Positions 27,501-35,143 of a stretch of DNA of 64,000 nucleotides are shown piece after piece. The position numbers and the translations under genes are program-made. The notes beneath the pieces were generated by a model. The model ran no database searches. It worked only from the letters and a program-made list of their open reading frames with translations, and had not been told where the DNA came from. The first letter of the stretch is position 1, and every line of letters begins with the position of its first letter. This stretch comes from Streptomyces sp. CC0208 (GTDB lineage Bacteria > Actinomycetota > Actinomycetes > Streptomycetales > Streptomycetaceae), in contig NZ_CP031969.1 of the NCBI RefSeq assembly GCF_003443735.1, positions 868,001 to 932,000 of the forward strand, read 5' to 3'.

Positions 27501-28469
27501 TCACTTGTCGGAGACGCCGACCATCTTTCCGTCGGGACGGACGGCGTACCAGGTGCCGCCGACGCCCTGGCCGTTGGTGTCGCCGGGCTTCTTGTCGGCC
27601 GCGAAGGTGTAGATCGGCGAGCAGTTGACCGTCTGCTGCTTGACGCCGTCGGAGCGCGTGAAGCTCATCAGGCCCTTCTTCTGGACGCCCTTGGTGTCGT
27701 TCGACGACACGGGCGCCACGACCGGCCACTTCTCCAGGCAGGCCCCGTTGCAGTTGGAGACCGGCTCGGGCCAGGCCTTGTCCTTGGCGAAGCGGTAGAC
27801 CGTCATGCCGTTCTTGTCGACGACGATCTCGCCGAGGCTCGGGTCATTGCGCGTGGACAGTCCGGGAAGGCTGGCGACCGACGCCTTCTTGCCGGTGGGC
27901 GCCAGCGCGTACCACTTGCCGCCCACGCCCTGGCCGGTCAGATCGCCGGCCTTGGTGTCCTTGGCGTAGCGGTAGGCCGGCCAGCCGGCGATGGTCAGCT
28001 GCTTGGTGCCGTCCGCCCGGGTCACCTCGCCGAGCAGTGCCTTGTCGATGCCGGCCCCGGCCGAGGCGTCGTCCGCGGGCACCGGCGGCCAGGCCGTGGC
28101 ACAGTCGCCGTTGCAGTTCGACTTCGGCGGCTCGGCGGTGTCCTCGTCGAAGCGGTAGAGGGTGAGACCGGTGGCGTCGGTCAGCACGTCCCCGATCTCG
28201 GGGTTCGCGGACACCTGCAGCTTGCCGGCCGAGGCGGACTGGGCTCCCAGGTTTCCCTGGCCGATCGCGGTCGAGCTCGCGGTGGGGCTGGGGCTGGTGT
28301 CGGTCCCGAGACCGGAGCCGACACCGCCGTAACCGCCCGCCGCCGCCGTGGCGCCGACGTTCTGGCTGCCCACCGACGAGGTGCCGCCTTCCTGACCGCA
28401 CGCCGTCGTCAGTGCCAGCACCGCCGCGGCGCTTGCCACGAGTGAGGCGCTCCGCCAGGAGGTCTTCAT
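27501..28469 (-). CDS. Lipoprotein with two 'secreted repeat of unknown function' domains
   Basis: This 322-residue protein has a lipoprotein signal peptide ending LTTAC (Cys24), a Gly/Ser/Thr-rich linker to about residue 80, and two tandem repeat units. Each unit has the Lipoprotein_15 (PF03640) pattern: GLTLYRFDED...CNGDCATAWPP and GMTVYRFAKD...CNGACLEKWPV, each followed by a strand block with GQGVGGKWYAL or GQGVGGTWYAV. The paired cysteines in CNGxC suggest a disulfide or metal site. The second copy has GWPAYRYA replaced by NCSPIYTFA, so the copies have diverged. ATG 28469 has GGGGAG upstream. It is extracytoplasmic, and its function is unknown. Confidence 0.85.
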   Translation of the reverse strand: MKTSWRSASLVASAAAVLALTTACGQEGGTSSVGSQNVGATAAAGGYGGVGSGLGTDTSPSPTASSTAIGQGNLGAQSASAGKLQVSANPEIGDVLTDATGLTLYRFDEDTAEPPKSNCNGDCATAWPPVPADDASAGAGIDKALLGEVTRADGTKQLTIAGWPAYRYAKDTKAGDLTGQGVGGKWYALAPTGKKASVASLPGLSTRNDPSLGEIVVDKNGMTVYRFAKDKAWPEPVSNCNGACLEKWPVVAPVSSNDTKGVQKKGLMSFTRSDGVKQQTVNCSPIYTFAADKKPGDTNGQGVGGTWYAVRPDGKMVGVSDK

Positions 28470-28718
28470 CGTCAACTCCCCATAATTCATAAGGGTGTTG
28501 CAGCGCCCTGCTGCGCCGCCGCACGACCATGAGTACGCACCGGACCAGGGGTTGTGTTCAACCGTCCCGCACATTTCTTTTCGGACGCTGTGACCACACC
28601 CGCCTCAAACCGAACAGAGGCACGCCTCTTCGGACGGACGATCGCTCAGGATTCAAACATCGGGCGGCCTTTTATCCCTCCTTCGGAGCAATCTCTTCGC
28701 GCCCGCGCGTGAGACGGC

Positions 28719-29399
28719 GTGACAGGCCTCATGATCTCCGTCGTGCATCGACCCGAATCACCCCAATCCGCCACCGCCATACGCGCGTTGGCCCTGCTGG
28801 CCTTGACGTGGGCGCTCATCGGCCCCACGGCGGGGGTGGCCGAGGCGGATGCCTGCGCCTACGCCTCGGTCGGTCCCGGCGGCGCCGAGGTGGTGGCGGT
28901 CGCCGGAAACCTCACCTGGCCCACTCTCCCGCCCTGCCCGAAGCCGACACCCACGCCCACCCCGACACCCACGCCCACCCCGACCCCCACTCCCCCAGAG
29001 CCCCCTTGCACTCCGACACCCTCCCCCGACCCCACTCCGAAGCCGCCTCCGACGCACAAGCCGCCGAAGCCCAGGCCGACCCCGACCCCGACGCCGAAGC
29101 CGCCGCCTCCCCCGCCCCCGCCGCCGGCACCGGCACCGGCGCCCCAGCCGGCTCCACCGCGAGCACGGCCGGCACCACCTCCCGCCCCCGTCCCGCCCCC
29201 TGCTCCCACCCCCACCCCGACACGGACGCCGCCGCCCAAGCCGGCCCCGGCGCCCTCCGCACCTCCGGTGATCTACCCGGCCTACCACCACGCGAAGGCG
29301 CCCGACCGGCGCACCCACAGCACGACCTCGCCCGTGATCTACGTCCTGCTCATCACCGCGCCCGCGGTGGTCGCCGTGGCCGCCCTGCGGCCCCGCTAG
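28719..29399 (+). CDS. Proline-rich, tail-anchored cell-surface protein
   Basis: This protein of up to 226 residues has an N-terminal signal sequence (ALALLALTWALIGPTAGVAEA) and a long low-complexity region of PT/PTP, PPP and PAP repeats (about residues 72-180). It ends in a hydrophobic helix with a short basic tail (SPVIYVLLITAPAVVAVAALRPR). Such proline-rich stalks span the cell wall and present a domain outside the membrane. It carries no LPxTG-like motif. The start is uncertain: GTG 28719 or ATG 28731. A TTG-started membrane protein follows 21 bp later. The overall cluster suggests an envelope role; no function can be named. Confidence 0.7.
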   Translation: MTGLMISVVHRPESPQSATAIRALALLALTWALIGPTAGVAEADACAYASVGPGGAEVVAVAGNLTWPTLPPCPKPTPTPTPTPTPTPTPTPPEPPCTPTPSPDPTPKPPPTHKPPKPRPTPTPTPKPPPPPPPPPAPAPAPQPAPPRARPAPPPAPVPPPAPTPTPTRTPPPKPAPAPSAPPVIYPAYHHAKAPDRRTHSTTSPVIYVLLITAPAVVAVAALRPR

Positions 29400-29420
29400 T
29401 GCCGATCCTGGAGGCATCCC

Positions 29421-30185
29421 TTGCCGGAATGGCTTGTTCTCATCCTCGCGATGCTGGCCGCGTGCGCGGTGGTGGTCGCCATCACGCTCATCCGCCACAA
29501 GGCGGCGCCCGTGGACGAGGATCCCAACGAGACCCCGGACGTCATCGAGTACATGACGATGTGGATCGGGGTCGTGTACGCCATCGTCCTGGGTCTGGCC
29601 ATCGCGGGCGTGTGGGAGGCCCGCAGCGCGGCCCAGGACCACGTCCAGGCGGAGGCCCAGGCGCTGCACGAGATCTCGGAGCGGGTCCAGGTCTACCCGG
29701 CCGACGCCCGTGACCGCATTCGGGCCGATGTCAACGCCTATGTCGGACACGTCGTCACAACCGAGTGGAAGGAGATGGCCGACCACCGCCGCATGACCGA
29801 GAAGGGCACCGAACTCCTCGACCGGATCCGCACGGACGTCACCTCCTACGAACCGAAGAACGACTTCGAGGCCCAGGCCTACCAGCCGCTCGTCGACCAG
29901 GTGGCCGCCGTGGACCAGGCCCGCAACGCCCGCGCGGACTCGGTCGAGCCCACCATGCCCGGGGTGGTCTGGTTCGGCCTGCTGGGCGGCGGCGTCGTCA
30001 CCATCGGGATGGTCTTCGCACTGCAGATCCGGCGTACGACCCGCGAGCTGATCCTGGCCGGCCTGTTCTCCGCGCTGATCGCCTTCCTGCTCTTCCTGAT
30101 CTGGGACTTCGACGCCCCCTACAGCCGTGGCATCACGGCGTCGGCGGAGCCGTTCCTCGCCCTCTTCCCGGGCATCAAGGGCTGA
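29421..30185 (+). CDS. DUF4239-family membrane protein
   Basis: This 254-residue protein has four hydrophobic segments: two near the N terminus (about 4-22 and 46-66) and two near the C terminus (about 184-203 and 209-230). Between them lies a soluble, acidic and helical domain with RSAAQDHVQAEAQALHEI. This is the layout of the DUF4239 (bestrophin-like) family. The start is TTG 29421: GGAGG at 29410-29414 is at the right distance, an in-frame stop at 29397 blocks any earlier start, and the hydrophobic N terminus would be lost with a later one. It lies 21 bp behind the proline-rich surface protein gene. Its transport function is unknown. Confidence 0.75.
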   Translation: MPEWLVLILAMLAACAVVVAITLIRHKAAPVDEDPNETPDVIEYMTMWIGVVYAIVLGLAIAGVWEARSAAQDHVQAEAQALHEISERVQVYPADARDRIRADVNAYVGHVVTTEWKEMADHRRMTEKGTELLDRIRTDVTSYEPKNDFEAQAYQPLVDQVAAVDQARNARADSVEPTMPGVVWFGLLGGGVVTIGMVFALQIRRTTRELILAGLFSALIAFLLFLIWDFDAPYSRGITASAEPFLALFPGIKG

Positions 30186-30395
30186 CGGCCGCTCACCGCG
30201 GGTACCGCCCGAGGGGGACGTCCGGTGTCCGACACGCCGTCGGCGTCCCCCGAGCGGCCCACACGCGTGCCCCATTCGGAGCGACAGCGATCGCGCAGAC
30301 GTACACCTGTTCCTAGCGTTTCGGTCATCGAGGTGCATTTCTGGCGTAGGCGGAACAAGGTCCGCAGCTGCTCCTCGGGGACCGGAGGAACCACC

Positions 30396-30929
30396 ATGCG
30401 CGCGATACGCGTCGCTTCGGCCGCACTGCTGGGCGTGACCGCCCTGGCCTTGTCCGCACCGGCCGCCGTGGCGACGGGCGACACCGACATCACGCCCTTC
30501 GGCTTCAGCGTCGTGCCCTCTACCATCGCCCCCGGCGGACAGGTGGCGCTGCTGCTGGAACGGGACCACGACGGCTGCAAGGGCTCCGCGACCGTCACCT
30601 CGGAGGTGTTCGACACCGTCACCATCCCCCCGTTCAAGAGCTACGCCACCGCCGGGGTCGACTGGGACGCCAAACCCGGTGCGGTCTACCGCGTGACGTT
30701 CACCTGCGACGGCGTGAGCGGCTCCACCGGCCTGACCATCGCGGGCGGCCGACGGGGCGGGCCCACACCGGTGCCGCTCAACCCCGACCGCGGTGCGCAC
30801 GCCGGTGCGGGCGGCAGCATCGCCGACTTCGACGCCAAGGAGCTGGGCATCGGGGCCCTGCTGATCGCGGGCTCGATCGGGGCGGCGTACCACTTCTCCC
30901 GCCGCCGCACCGCCGACGACGGAGCCTGA
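30396..30929 (+). CDS. Secreted protein with C-terminal membrane tail
   Basis: This 177-residue protein has a signal peptide (residues 1-27, ending APAAVA), a beta-rich domain with FSVVPSTIAPGGQVALLLERD and two cysteines (GCKGS and FTCDG), a linker, and a C-terminal helix IGALLIAGSIGAAYHFSRRR with basic tail. The layout and the segment around PGGQ resemble the convergent gene at 31010, so the two are probably distant paralogues. ATG 30396 is preceded by GGAGGA. No sortase sorting motif is visible before the helix, although a class F sortase gene is close. It would sit on the outer face of the membrane. Confidence 0.75.
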   Translation: MRAIRVASAALLGVTALALSAPAAVATGDTDITPFGFSVVPSTIAPGGQVALLLERDHDGCKGSATVTSEVFDTVTIPPFKSYATAGVDWDAKPGAVYRVTFTCDGVSGSTGLTIAGGRRGGPTPVPLNPDRGAHAGAGGSIADFDAKELGIGALLIAGSIGAAYHFSRRRTADDGA

Positions 30930-30949
30930 GGCTCCCGCGGGCGCGCAGA

Positions 30950-30986
30950 CCTCCGCCCCGGTTCCTCTCGGAGTCCGGGGCGGAGG
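30950..30986. terminator. Bidirectional hairpin between the two secreted-protein genes
   Basis: CCTCCGCCCCGG (30950-30961) pairs perfectly with CCGGGGCGGAGG (30975-30986) across a 13-nt loop. It lies between two convergent genes, 20 bp from one stop and 23 bp from the other, and can serve both. Confidence 0.75.
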
Positions 30987-31009
30987 ACTTCTGGGCAGGG
31001 GGACGCAGA

Positions 31010-31501
31010 TCAGATGTGCCGCTCGGTCCGCCTGCGCATCCAGAACACCCCGCCGCCGATGACGGCCAGGGCCACCAGACCGCCGCCGATGGCCATGTCC
31101 GCCGGGGTGGCCCCGCTGGAGCTGCTGCCGCCGAGACCACCCTGGACACCGCCGATGACGGTGAAGGCCGTGGGGTTGATCACGGTGCCGTTGCCGCAGA
31201 CGACGCTGATGCTGTGCGATCCCGGACGGGCGTTCCGGTTGACCGTGGCGCGCCCCGTCGCCAGGTTGTTGTTCCCCGTGGTCAGCCTGATCGTCCGGAA
31301 CGCGTCCGAGCTCGCGGTGGCGGGGGCGGTGCAGTTGTTGACGGTGATGGTCAGTTGGCCGCCCCGGGCGATGACGTTGGGAAGGGCGACGACATTGCTC
31401 GGGCTCAGGTTCATGCCGTCCCGCGCGACGGCCGCCGGGGCGGTGAGTCCGAGCACGGCGACCGCGGCGCCTGCGGCCGCCAGGGCACGAGTAGTACGCA
31501 T
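31010..31501 (-). CDS. Secreted protein with C-terminal membrane tail (second copy)
   Basis: This 163-residue protein has a signal peptide (1-26), a beta-rich domain with PNVIARGGQLTITVNNC and SISVVCGNGTV (two cysteines), a Gly/Ser linker and a C-terminal helix with a basic tail (MAIGGGLVALAVIGGGVFWMRRR). This matches the gene at 30396 in layout and in the RGGQ/PGGQ and cysteine positions, so it is likely a diverged paralogue. The ATG at 31501 has GGAGGA at the proper distance. It is convergent with its relative and divergent from the sortase gene. The function is unknown. Confidence 0.75.
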   Translation of the reverse strand: MRTTRALAAAGAAVAVLGLTAPAAVARDGMNLSPSNVVALPNVIARGGQLTITVNNCTAPATASSDAFRTIRLTTGNNNLATGRATVNRNARPGSHSISVVCGNGTVINPTAFTVIGGVQGGLGGSSSSGATPADMAIGGGLVALAVIGGGVFWMRRRTERHI

Positions 31502-31834
31502 GTGAATCCTCCGCGGGAGACGCCCCGGGAACGGTCCCCGGTGGATCGGCGAGAAAACGCCTCCCAGAAATACCCTCAGACGCCTTGCACGGGCCCGCAT
31601 TTCGAGAATGGTCCGTCCTGGTGAGAGGACACGCCGAACGAAAAGCGCACAATCGGATATCTTCGCAGGTCACGGACCGTCAGAAAAAACCTGTTCACGG
31701 CAACTCGGATGGCGCACCATGCGCGTTCGGGGGCCACCCGTTCGCCGCTGACCCGTCGCCGGTTGCGTGCTCGGGACTTAGCGTTCTCGTATGCGCGAAT
31801 GACGCGGCGACGGCCGCGTCGAGAGGGGAAGTCA
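31502..31834. other. Divergent intergenic region between secreted-protein and sortase genes
   Basis: These 333 bp separate two divergent genes and should hold both promoters. The open frames across it are not gene-like and I see no small gene. The sequence TTAGCGTTCTCGT at 31778-31790 resembles CTAGCGTTTCGGT upstream of the gene at 30396, possibly a shared promoter element; no operator was recognised. Confidence 0.4.
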
Positions 31835-32506
31835 ATGTCTGCGTCCGAGCTGGCCGAGTTGGCCGAACAGGAGGAGCAGCGGAAGAAGCGCGCTCCCTGG
31901 GGCGTGATAGCGCTTGTTCTGCTGACCGGTCTCGCGCTCATTCGGAACGGCTCGGGGGAGTTCGACGTCGGGCCGCCGCAGCCCGCGTCGGCGGCCGCCG
32001 CGGACAGCCGGGTGCACGGCACCGCCTTCGGTCACGCCCCCGCTCCGCTGCCGTTCGCCGTGCCCGACCGGGTCTCCATCCCGGCGATCCGGGTCGACGC
32101 GCCGATGGTGCCGGTCGGCCTCGACTCGGACGGCTGGGTCGGTGCGCCACCGCCGGAGGACCCGAACCTGGCCGGCTGGTTCACCGGCGCGGTGTCCCCG
32201 GGCGAGAAGGGCACCGCGGTCGTCGTCGGCCATGTCGACAACAAACAGGGCCCCGCCGTGTTCTACGGACTCGGGGCCCTGAAGAAGGGAAATCGCGTCG
32301 AGGTCAGGCGCAAGGACGGAAAGACCGCGGTCTTCGAGATCTACGGCATCGAGGTCTTCGAGAAGAGCAATTTCCCCGGCGACCGTGTCTACGGCTCCAA
32401 GGGAACCCCCGAATTGCGGGTCATCACCTGCGGGGGCGGTTTCTCCAAGCAGAGCGGCTACGCGGGAAACGTCGTCGCCTTCGCCCGCCTGGTCGAGGTC
32501 CGCTGA
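31835..32506 (+). CDS. Class F sortase
   Basis: Sortases are membrane-bound cysteine transpeptidases that attach proteins to the cell wall or to each other. This 223-residue protein has an N-terminal membrane anchor (about residues 21-38) and a sortase barrel. The catalytic residues are visible: His133 in VVVGHVDN, Cys199 in VITCGGGF and Arg218 in AFARLVEV. The short length, the TCGGGF motif and the PxRVSIPAIRVDAPMVPVGL start of the barrel are typical for class F of actinobacteria. ATG 31835 has GAGAGGGG upstream. It is convergent with a polysaccharide deacetylase gene and close to two tail-anchored secreted proteins. Confidence 0.9.
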   Translation: MSASELAELAEQEEQRKKRAPWGVIALVLLTGLALIRNGSGEFDVGPPQPASAAAADSRVHGTAFGHAPAPLPFAVPDRVSIPAIRVDAPMVPVGLDSDGWVGAPPPEDPNLAGWFTGAVSPGEKGTAVVVGHVDNKQGPAVFYGLGALKKGNRVEVRRKDGKTAVFEIYGIEVFEKSNFPGDRVYGSKGTPELRVITCGGGFSKQSGYAGNVVAFARLVEVR

Positions 32507-32536
32507 GCGTTCCCCGACCCGGCGGGCGCATTTCGG

Positions 32537-33406
32537 CTACACGTACTGCCGTCGCGGGACGGTGATGTGATAGCCGGAATCGATGAGGTACGGCAGATAG
32601 TCGCGCAGGGCCCGGACACTCTGGGAGCGGTCGCCCCCGGCGTCGTGCGAGAGCACCACGACGCCGGGGGCGGCGCCGTGCTCCACGGCGCCGACGATGC
32701 GTCGGGTGCCCGGGGTGGTCCAGTCGAGGGTGTCGACGCTCCAGGCGAGGGGGTCCATGCCGAGTTCGGCGCCGAGCTGGAACGCGGCCCGGTTCCAGGC
32801 GCCGTAGGGAGCGCGGAACCATGCCGGACGCTCGCCGTAGGCGTCCTCGATGACATCGCAGGTGCGTTCCATCTCGGAGCGGATGCGGGAGCGGCTGAGC
32901 CGGGGGAGCAGCGGGTGGGACCAGGTGTGGTTGCCGACGACGTGTCCCTCGTCGGCCATCCGGGCCAGCAGGTCCTGGTTGTCGACCGCCATTTCCCCGC
33001 ACACGAAGAACATCGCGCGGACGTCGTACTCGGCCAGGGTGTCCAGGATGTGCGGCGTGTAGCGGGGATCGGGTCCGTCGTCGAAGGTCAGCACCATGGT
33101 CCGGCCGCGTCCGGACACCTTCAGGAACGGCTCGTGGCGTACGAGGGTCTTCCTGGGGGCGGTGGGCGGCGGGCCGTATCCGGTCAGGGGCTGGAGACGG
33201 TAGGCCGAGGGCCTGACCGCGCGGCCGGCCGGGGGGCCGGCGGCGGGGAGCGCCGGCCGGACCGGCTCCTCGCCCGTGAGGGCCGCGAGCACTCCGGCCG
33301 TGCCGGCGGCCCCGACCGCGGCGGCGCCGGCCAGCAGGGCCCTGCGTCGCGTGAGCATCACCGCCGCCTTGGACGACAGCCGTGTGAGCAACTGATCCTT
33401 CGTCAT
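32537..33406 (-). CDS. Secreted polysaccharide deacetylase (NodB/CE4 family)
   Basis: This 289-residue protein carries the CE4 motifs: TFDDGPD at residues 107-113 (catalytic and metal-binding Asp109/Asp110) and GNHTWSH at about 159-165 (metal ligands His160 and His164). RAPYG and a C-terminal LSHDAGG follow. The N terminus has a twin-arginine-type signal (TRRRALLAGAAAVGAAG), suggesting export in folded form. Such enzymes remove acetyl groups from peptidoglycan, chitin or similar polymers. Together with the sortase and surface proteins it points to cell-envelope modification. The substrate is not predictable. Confidence 0.9.
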   Translation of the reverse strand: MTKDQLLTRLSSKAAVMLTRRRALLAGAAAVGAAGTAGVLAALTGEEPVRPALPAAGPPAGRAVRPSAYRLQPLTGYGPPPTAPRKTLVRHEPFLKVSGRGRTMVLTFDDGPDPRYTPHILDTLAEYDVRAMFFVCGEMAVDNQDLLARMADEGHVVGNHTWSHPLLPRLSRSRIRSEMERTCDVIEDAYGERPAWFRAPYGAWNRAAFQLGAELGMDPLAWSVDTLDWTTPGTRRIVGAVEHGAAPGVVVLSHDAGGDRSQSVRALRDYLPYLIDSGYHITVPRRQYV

Positions 33407-33724
33407 GACTCATCAGTCGCCCGGCAGAGCGCCGACGCACCTCAGCAACACCGGTGCGGCGGCACGAATACACCCGCCCGGCCCAGCGCAGAGGGCCCTG
33501 GCGGCATGGCGGAGCGTCAGGAGGACGCAGTGCAGGGTCGGTCGGCTTGCGCCCCGGCCTCGTCCCCTCCGTCGAGGCCGGGGTGCCGAGGGCCGCGGCG
33601 GGCTTCGGTGGCTGCCCGGTCGCGGCCCGCCCCACGGGTGCCCCATTTCCGCGAAGTGTGCGCATCCCTGTCGACGGGTCCCCGAATGCCGTCCGGAACT
33701 GCGGCTTCCGATAGCCTCACAGCC
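33407..33724. other. Intergenic region with a hairpin, between deacetylase and stress-protein genes
   Basis: These 318 bp separate two divergent genes. CCCCGGCCTCG (33552-33562) pairs perfectly with CGAGGCCGGGG (33573-33583) around a 10-nt loop; it is terminator-like but not next to any gene end seen here. No coding frame could be supported. Confidence 0.4.
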
Positions 33725-34186
33725 GTGACGGAACAGCATGCGCACCAGTTCGAGCGGGGCACGGACGGGCCCAAGGTCATCGTCGTCGGCGTGGACGGCT
33801 CCGACTCCTCGCTCCGCGCCGCGGCCTACGCCGGAGGCCTGGCCCGACGGCAGCACGCCCTGCTCGCCGTGGTGTACGTCCAGCCGGTGATCGCGTCGGG
33901 TGCCGCGCTCGGCGCTCCGGTCGCCGAGACCACGGACGAGATCGCCGAGGACCTGGTCGCCCAGATCCGGCTCGCCACCGAGCAGAACAAGGGGATATTC
34001 GATGTGCGCTGGGAGTTCCACACCTTCCGCGGCGACCCCTACAGCGGGCTGACGAAGGCGGCGGACGAGCTCAAGGCCGACGCGGTGGTCGTCGGCGCCT
34101 CGGAGCAGGCCGGCCACCGGATCGTCGGTTCCGTCGCGGTGCGGCTGGTCAAGGCGGGGCGGTGGCCGGTGACCGTGGTGCCGTAG
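33725..34186 (+). CDS. Universal stress protein (UspA family)
   Basis: This 153-residue single-domain Usp has the opening strand VIVVGVDGSDSSLRAAAYAG and the C-terminal nucleotide-binding stretch VVGASEQAGHRIVGSVAVRLVK, close to the ATP-binding pattern G-x2-G-x9-G-S of UspA-type proteins. The family accumulates in dormancy and stress. The start is uncertain: GTG 33725 has no ribosome-binding site but has TAGCCT 7 bp upstream, as in leaderless streptomycete genes; the in-frame ATG 33686 is the alternative. The gene is followed by a hairpin. Confidence 0.85.
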   Translation: MTEQHAHQFERGTDGPKVIVVGVDGSDSSLRAAAYAGGLARRQHALLAVVYVQPVIASGAALGAPVAETTDEIAEDLVAQIRLATEQNKGIFDVRWEFHTFRGDPYSGLTKAADELKADAVVVGASEQAGHRIVGSVAVRLVKAGRWPVTVVP

Positions 34187-34195
34187 AGGAGTCGG

Positions 34196-34226
34196 CGTGG
34201 GCACCGGGGGTCTGGGGGTGCCCACG
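34196..34226. terminator. Hairpin between universal stress protein and hydrolase genes
   Basis: CGTGGGCACC (34196-34205) pairs with GGTGCCCACG (34217-34226) across an 11-nt G-rich loop. It lies between two convergent genes, 10 bp after the stress-protein stop. Confidence 0.65.
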
Positions 34227-34258
34227 AACTCGTACAAGCGGTCGGCGTCGGCGGAGCG

Positions 34259-35086
34259 TCAGAGAGAGCGCAGGAAGTCCAGCACGATCGCGTTGAACTC
34301 CTCGGGCTTCTCCATGTTGGGAAAGTGCCCGGCGTCAGCGATCGTCACCGAACGCCCGTCCTGGACCGTCCGCACGAGCCGCTCGGGCATGTCGATGCCG
34401 TCGGCCGCGTCGAGGGCACCGTGGACGGCGAGAACCGGTACGTCGATCTTCGGTACCCGGCTCCAGGGATCGTCGAGCGGGACGTGCCAGTTCGTCTCGC
34501 CGAGGGTGTGCTTGGAGATGGTGTGCGTCGCCATCTCCCGCACGTGCCGCACGACCTCGGGGTCGACGTCGTCCACGGTGCGGTGCGGTCCGGCCACGTT
34601 CTTGGCGAAGGCCTCGATCCAGTCGGTGACATCACCGGCGGCCAGCATGCGGGCCGACTCGGCGGCGCGTTCCACCGTCCACGGGTCGGTGTACTCGAAC
34701 GCGCTGGTCCCGCCTCCGCAGACGGCCAGCGCACGGACCAGCCCGGGATGTTCCAGGGCCGTGTCGGTGGCGACGGCGGCGCCCATGCACAGACCGACGA
34801 GGACCGCGGGCCCCGCGTCGAGGTGGCGCAGCAGGTCGCCGAGGTCGTCGGCCCAGCGGAACGGCCTGCTCGCGTTGGCGGAGAACCCGTGGCCCCGCAC
34901 ATCGGGCGCGATCACGCGGTAACCGGCGGAGACCAGGGCCGGTACCTGGTGGTCGAAGACCCGGTGGTCGACGTAGCCGGGGTGGACGAGGACCACGAGG
35001 TCCCCCGTGCCGGTGTCGCGATAGGCGAGGTCCCCGTCCGTGGAGGTGAAGAAACGCAGATCCGAAGCTGTGGCTGCTGTCGTCAT
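34259..35086 (-). CDS. Alpha/beta hydrolase with Cys in the nucleophile elbow
   Basis: This 275-residue alpha/beta-hydrolase has the oxyanion segment LVHPGYVDHR, PDVRGHGFSA, the nucleophile elbow VGLCMGAA (residues 97-104) and a C-terminal DAGHFPNMEKPEEF with the catalytic His254. The elbow reads G-L-C-M-G, so Cys100 stands where most members have Ser. Cys nucleophiles occur in dienelactone hydrolase and a few others. The acid is probably Asp226 or Asp229. It diverges from a MarR regulator, and an operator palindrome covers its start codon, so it is probably the regulator's main target and may act on a small aromatic or lipophilic ester. Confidence 0.85.
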   Translation of the reverse strand: MTTAATASDLRFFTSTDGDLAYRDTGTGDLVVLVHPGYVDHRVFDHQVPALVSAGYRVIAPDVRGHGFSANASRPFRWADDLGDLLRHLDAGPAVLVGLCMGAAVATDTALEHPGLVRALAVCGGGTSAFEYTDPWTVERAAESARMLAAGDVTDWIEAFAKNVAGPHRTVDDVDPEVVRHVREMATHTISKHTLGETNWHVPLDDPWSRVPKIDVPVLAVHGALDAADGIDMPERLVRTVQDGRSVTIADAGHFPNMEKPEEFNAIVLDFLRSL

Positions 35087-35102
35087 GACACCTAAGGTGT
35101 CA
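35086..35102. promoter_or_regulatory. MarR-type operator 1 (perfect palindrome)
   Basis: TGACACCTAAGGTGTCA is a perfect 8-bp inverted repeat around one central base. It lies between the divergent hydrolase and MarR genes and includes the first base of the hydrolase ATG, so a bound repressor would cover the hydrolase start. Size and symmetry fit MarR dimers. Confidence 0.75.
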
Positions 35103-35116
35103 TCTTTTCGCTTGTT

Positions 35117-35133
35117 TGACAACCAAGGTGTCA
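35117..35133. promoter_or_regulatory. MarR-type operator 2
   Basis: TGACAACCAAGGTGTCA repeats operator 1 with two mismatches in the left arm. Its start is 31 bp from that of operator 1, about three helical turns, so both dimers would face the same side of the DNA. It lies 11 bp upstream of the MarR start codon. Confidence 0.7.
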
Positions 35134-35143
35134 TGATGGCCGG

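Noticed and set aside
28500..28600. TTGAAC with TACTCA as promoter of the two-repeat lipoprotein
   Set aside because: The spacing is about 20 bp and the -10 is poor; not convincing enough to annotate.
28966..29250. Repetitive C/A-rich DNA that could suggest a repeat array
   Set aside because: The periodicity comes from proline/threonine codons of a surface protein; unit lengths vary and there are no spacers, so it is not a CRISPR or satellite array.
28758..31673. 971-codon minus-strand open frame
   Set aside because: It runs across three plus-strand genes and the out-of-frame paralogue; its arginine/glycine-rich low complexity is an artefact of the proline-rich repeats opposite.
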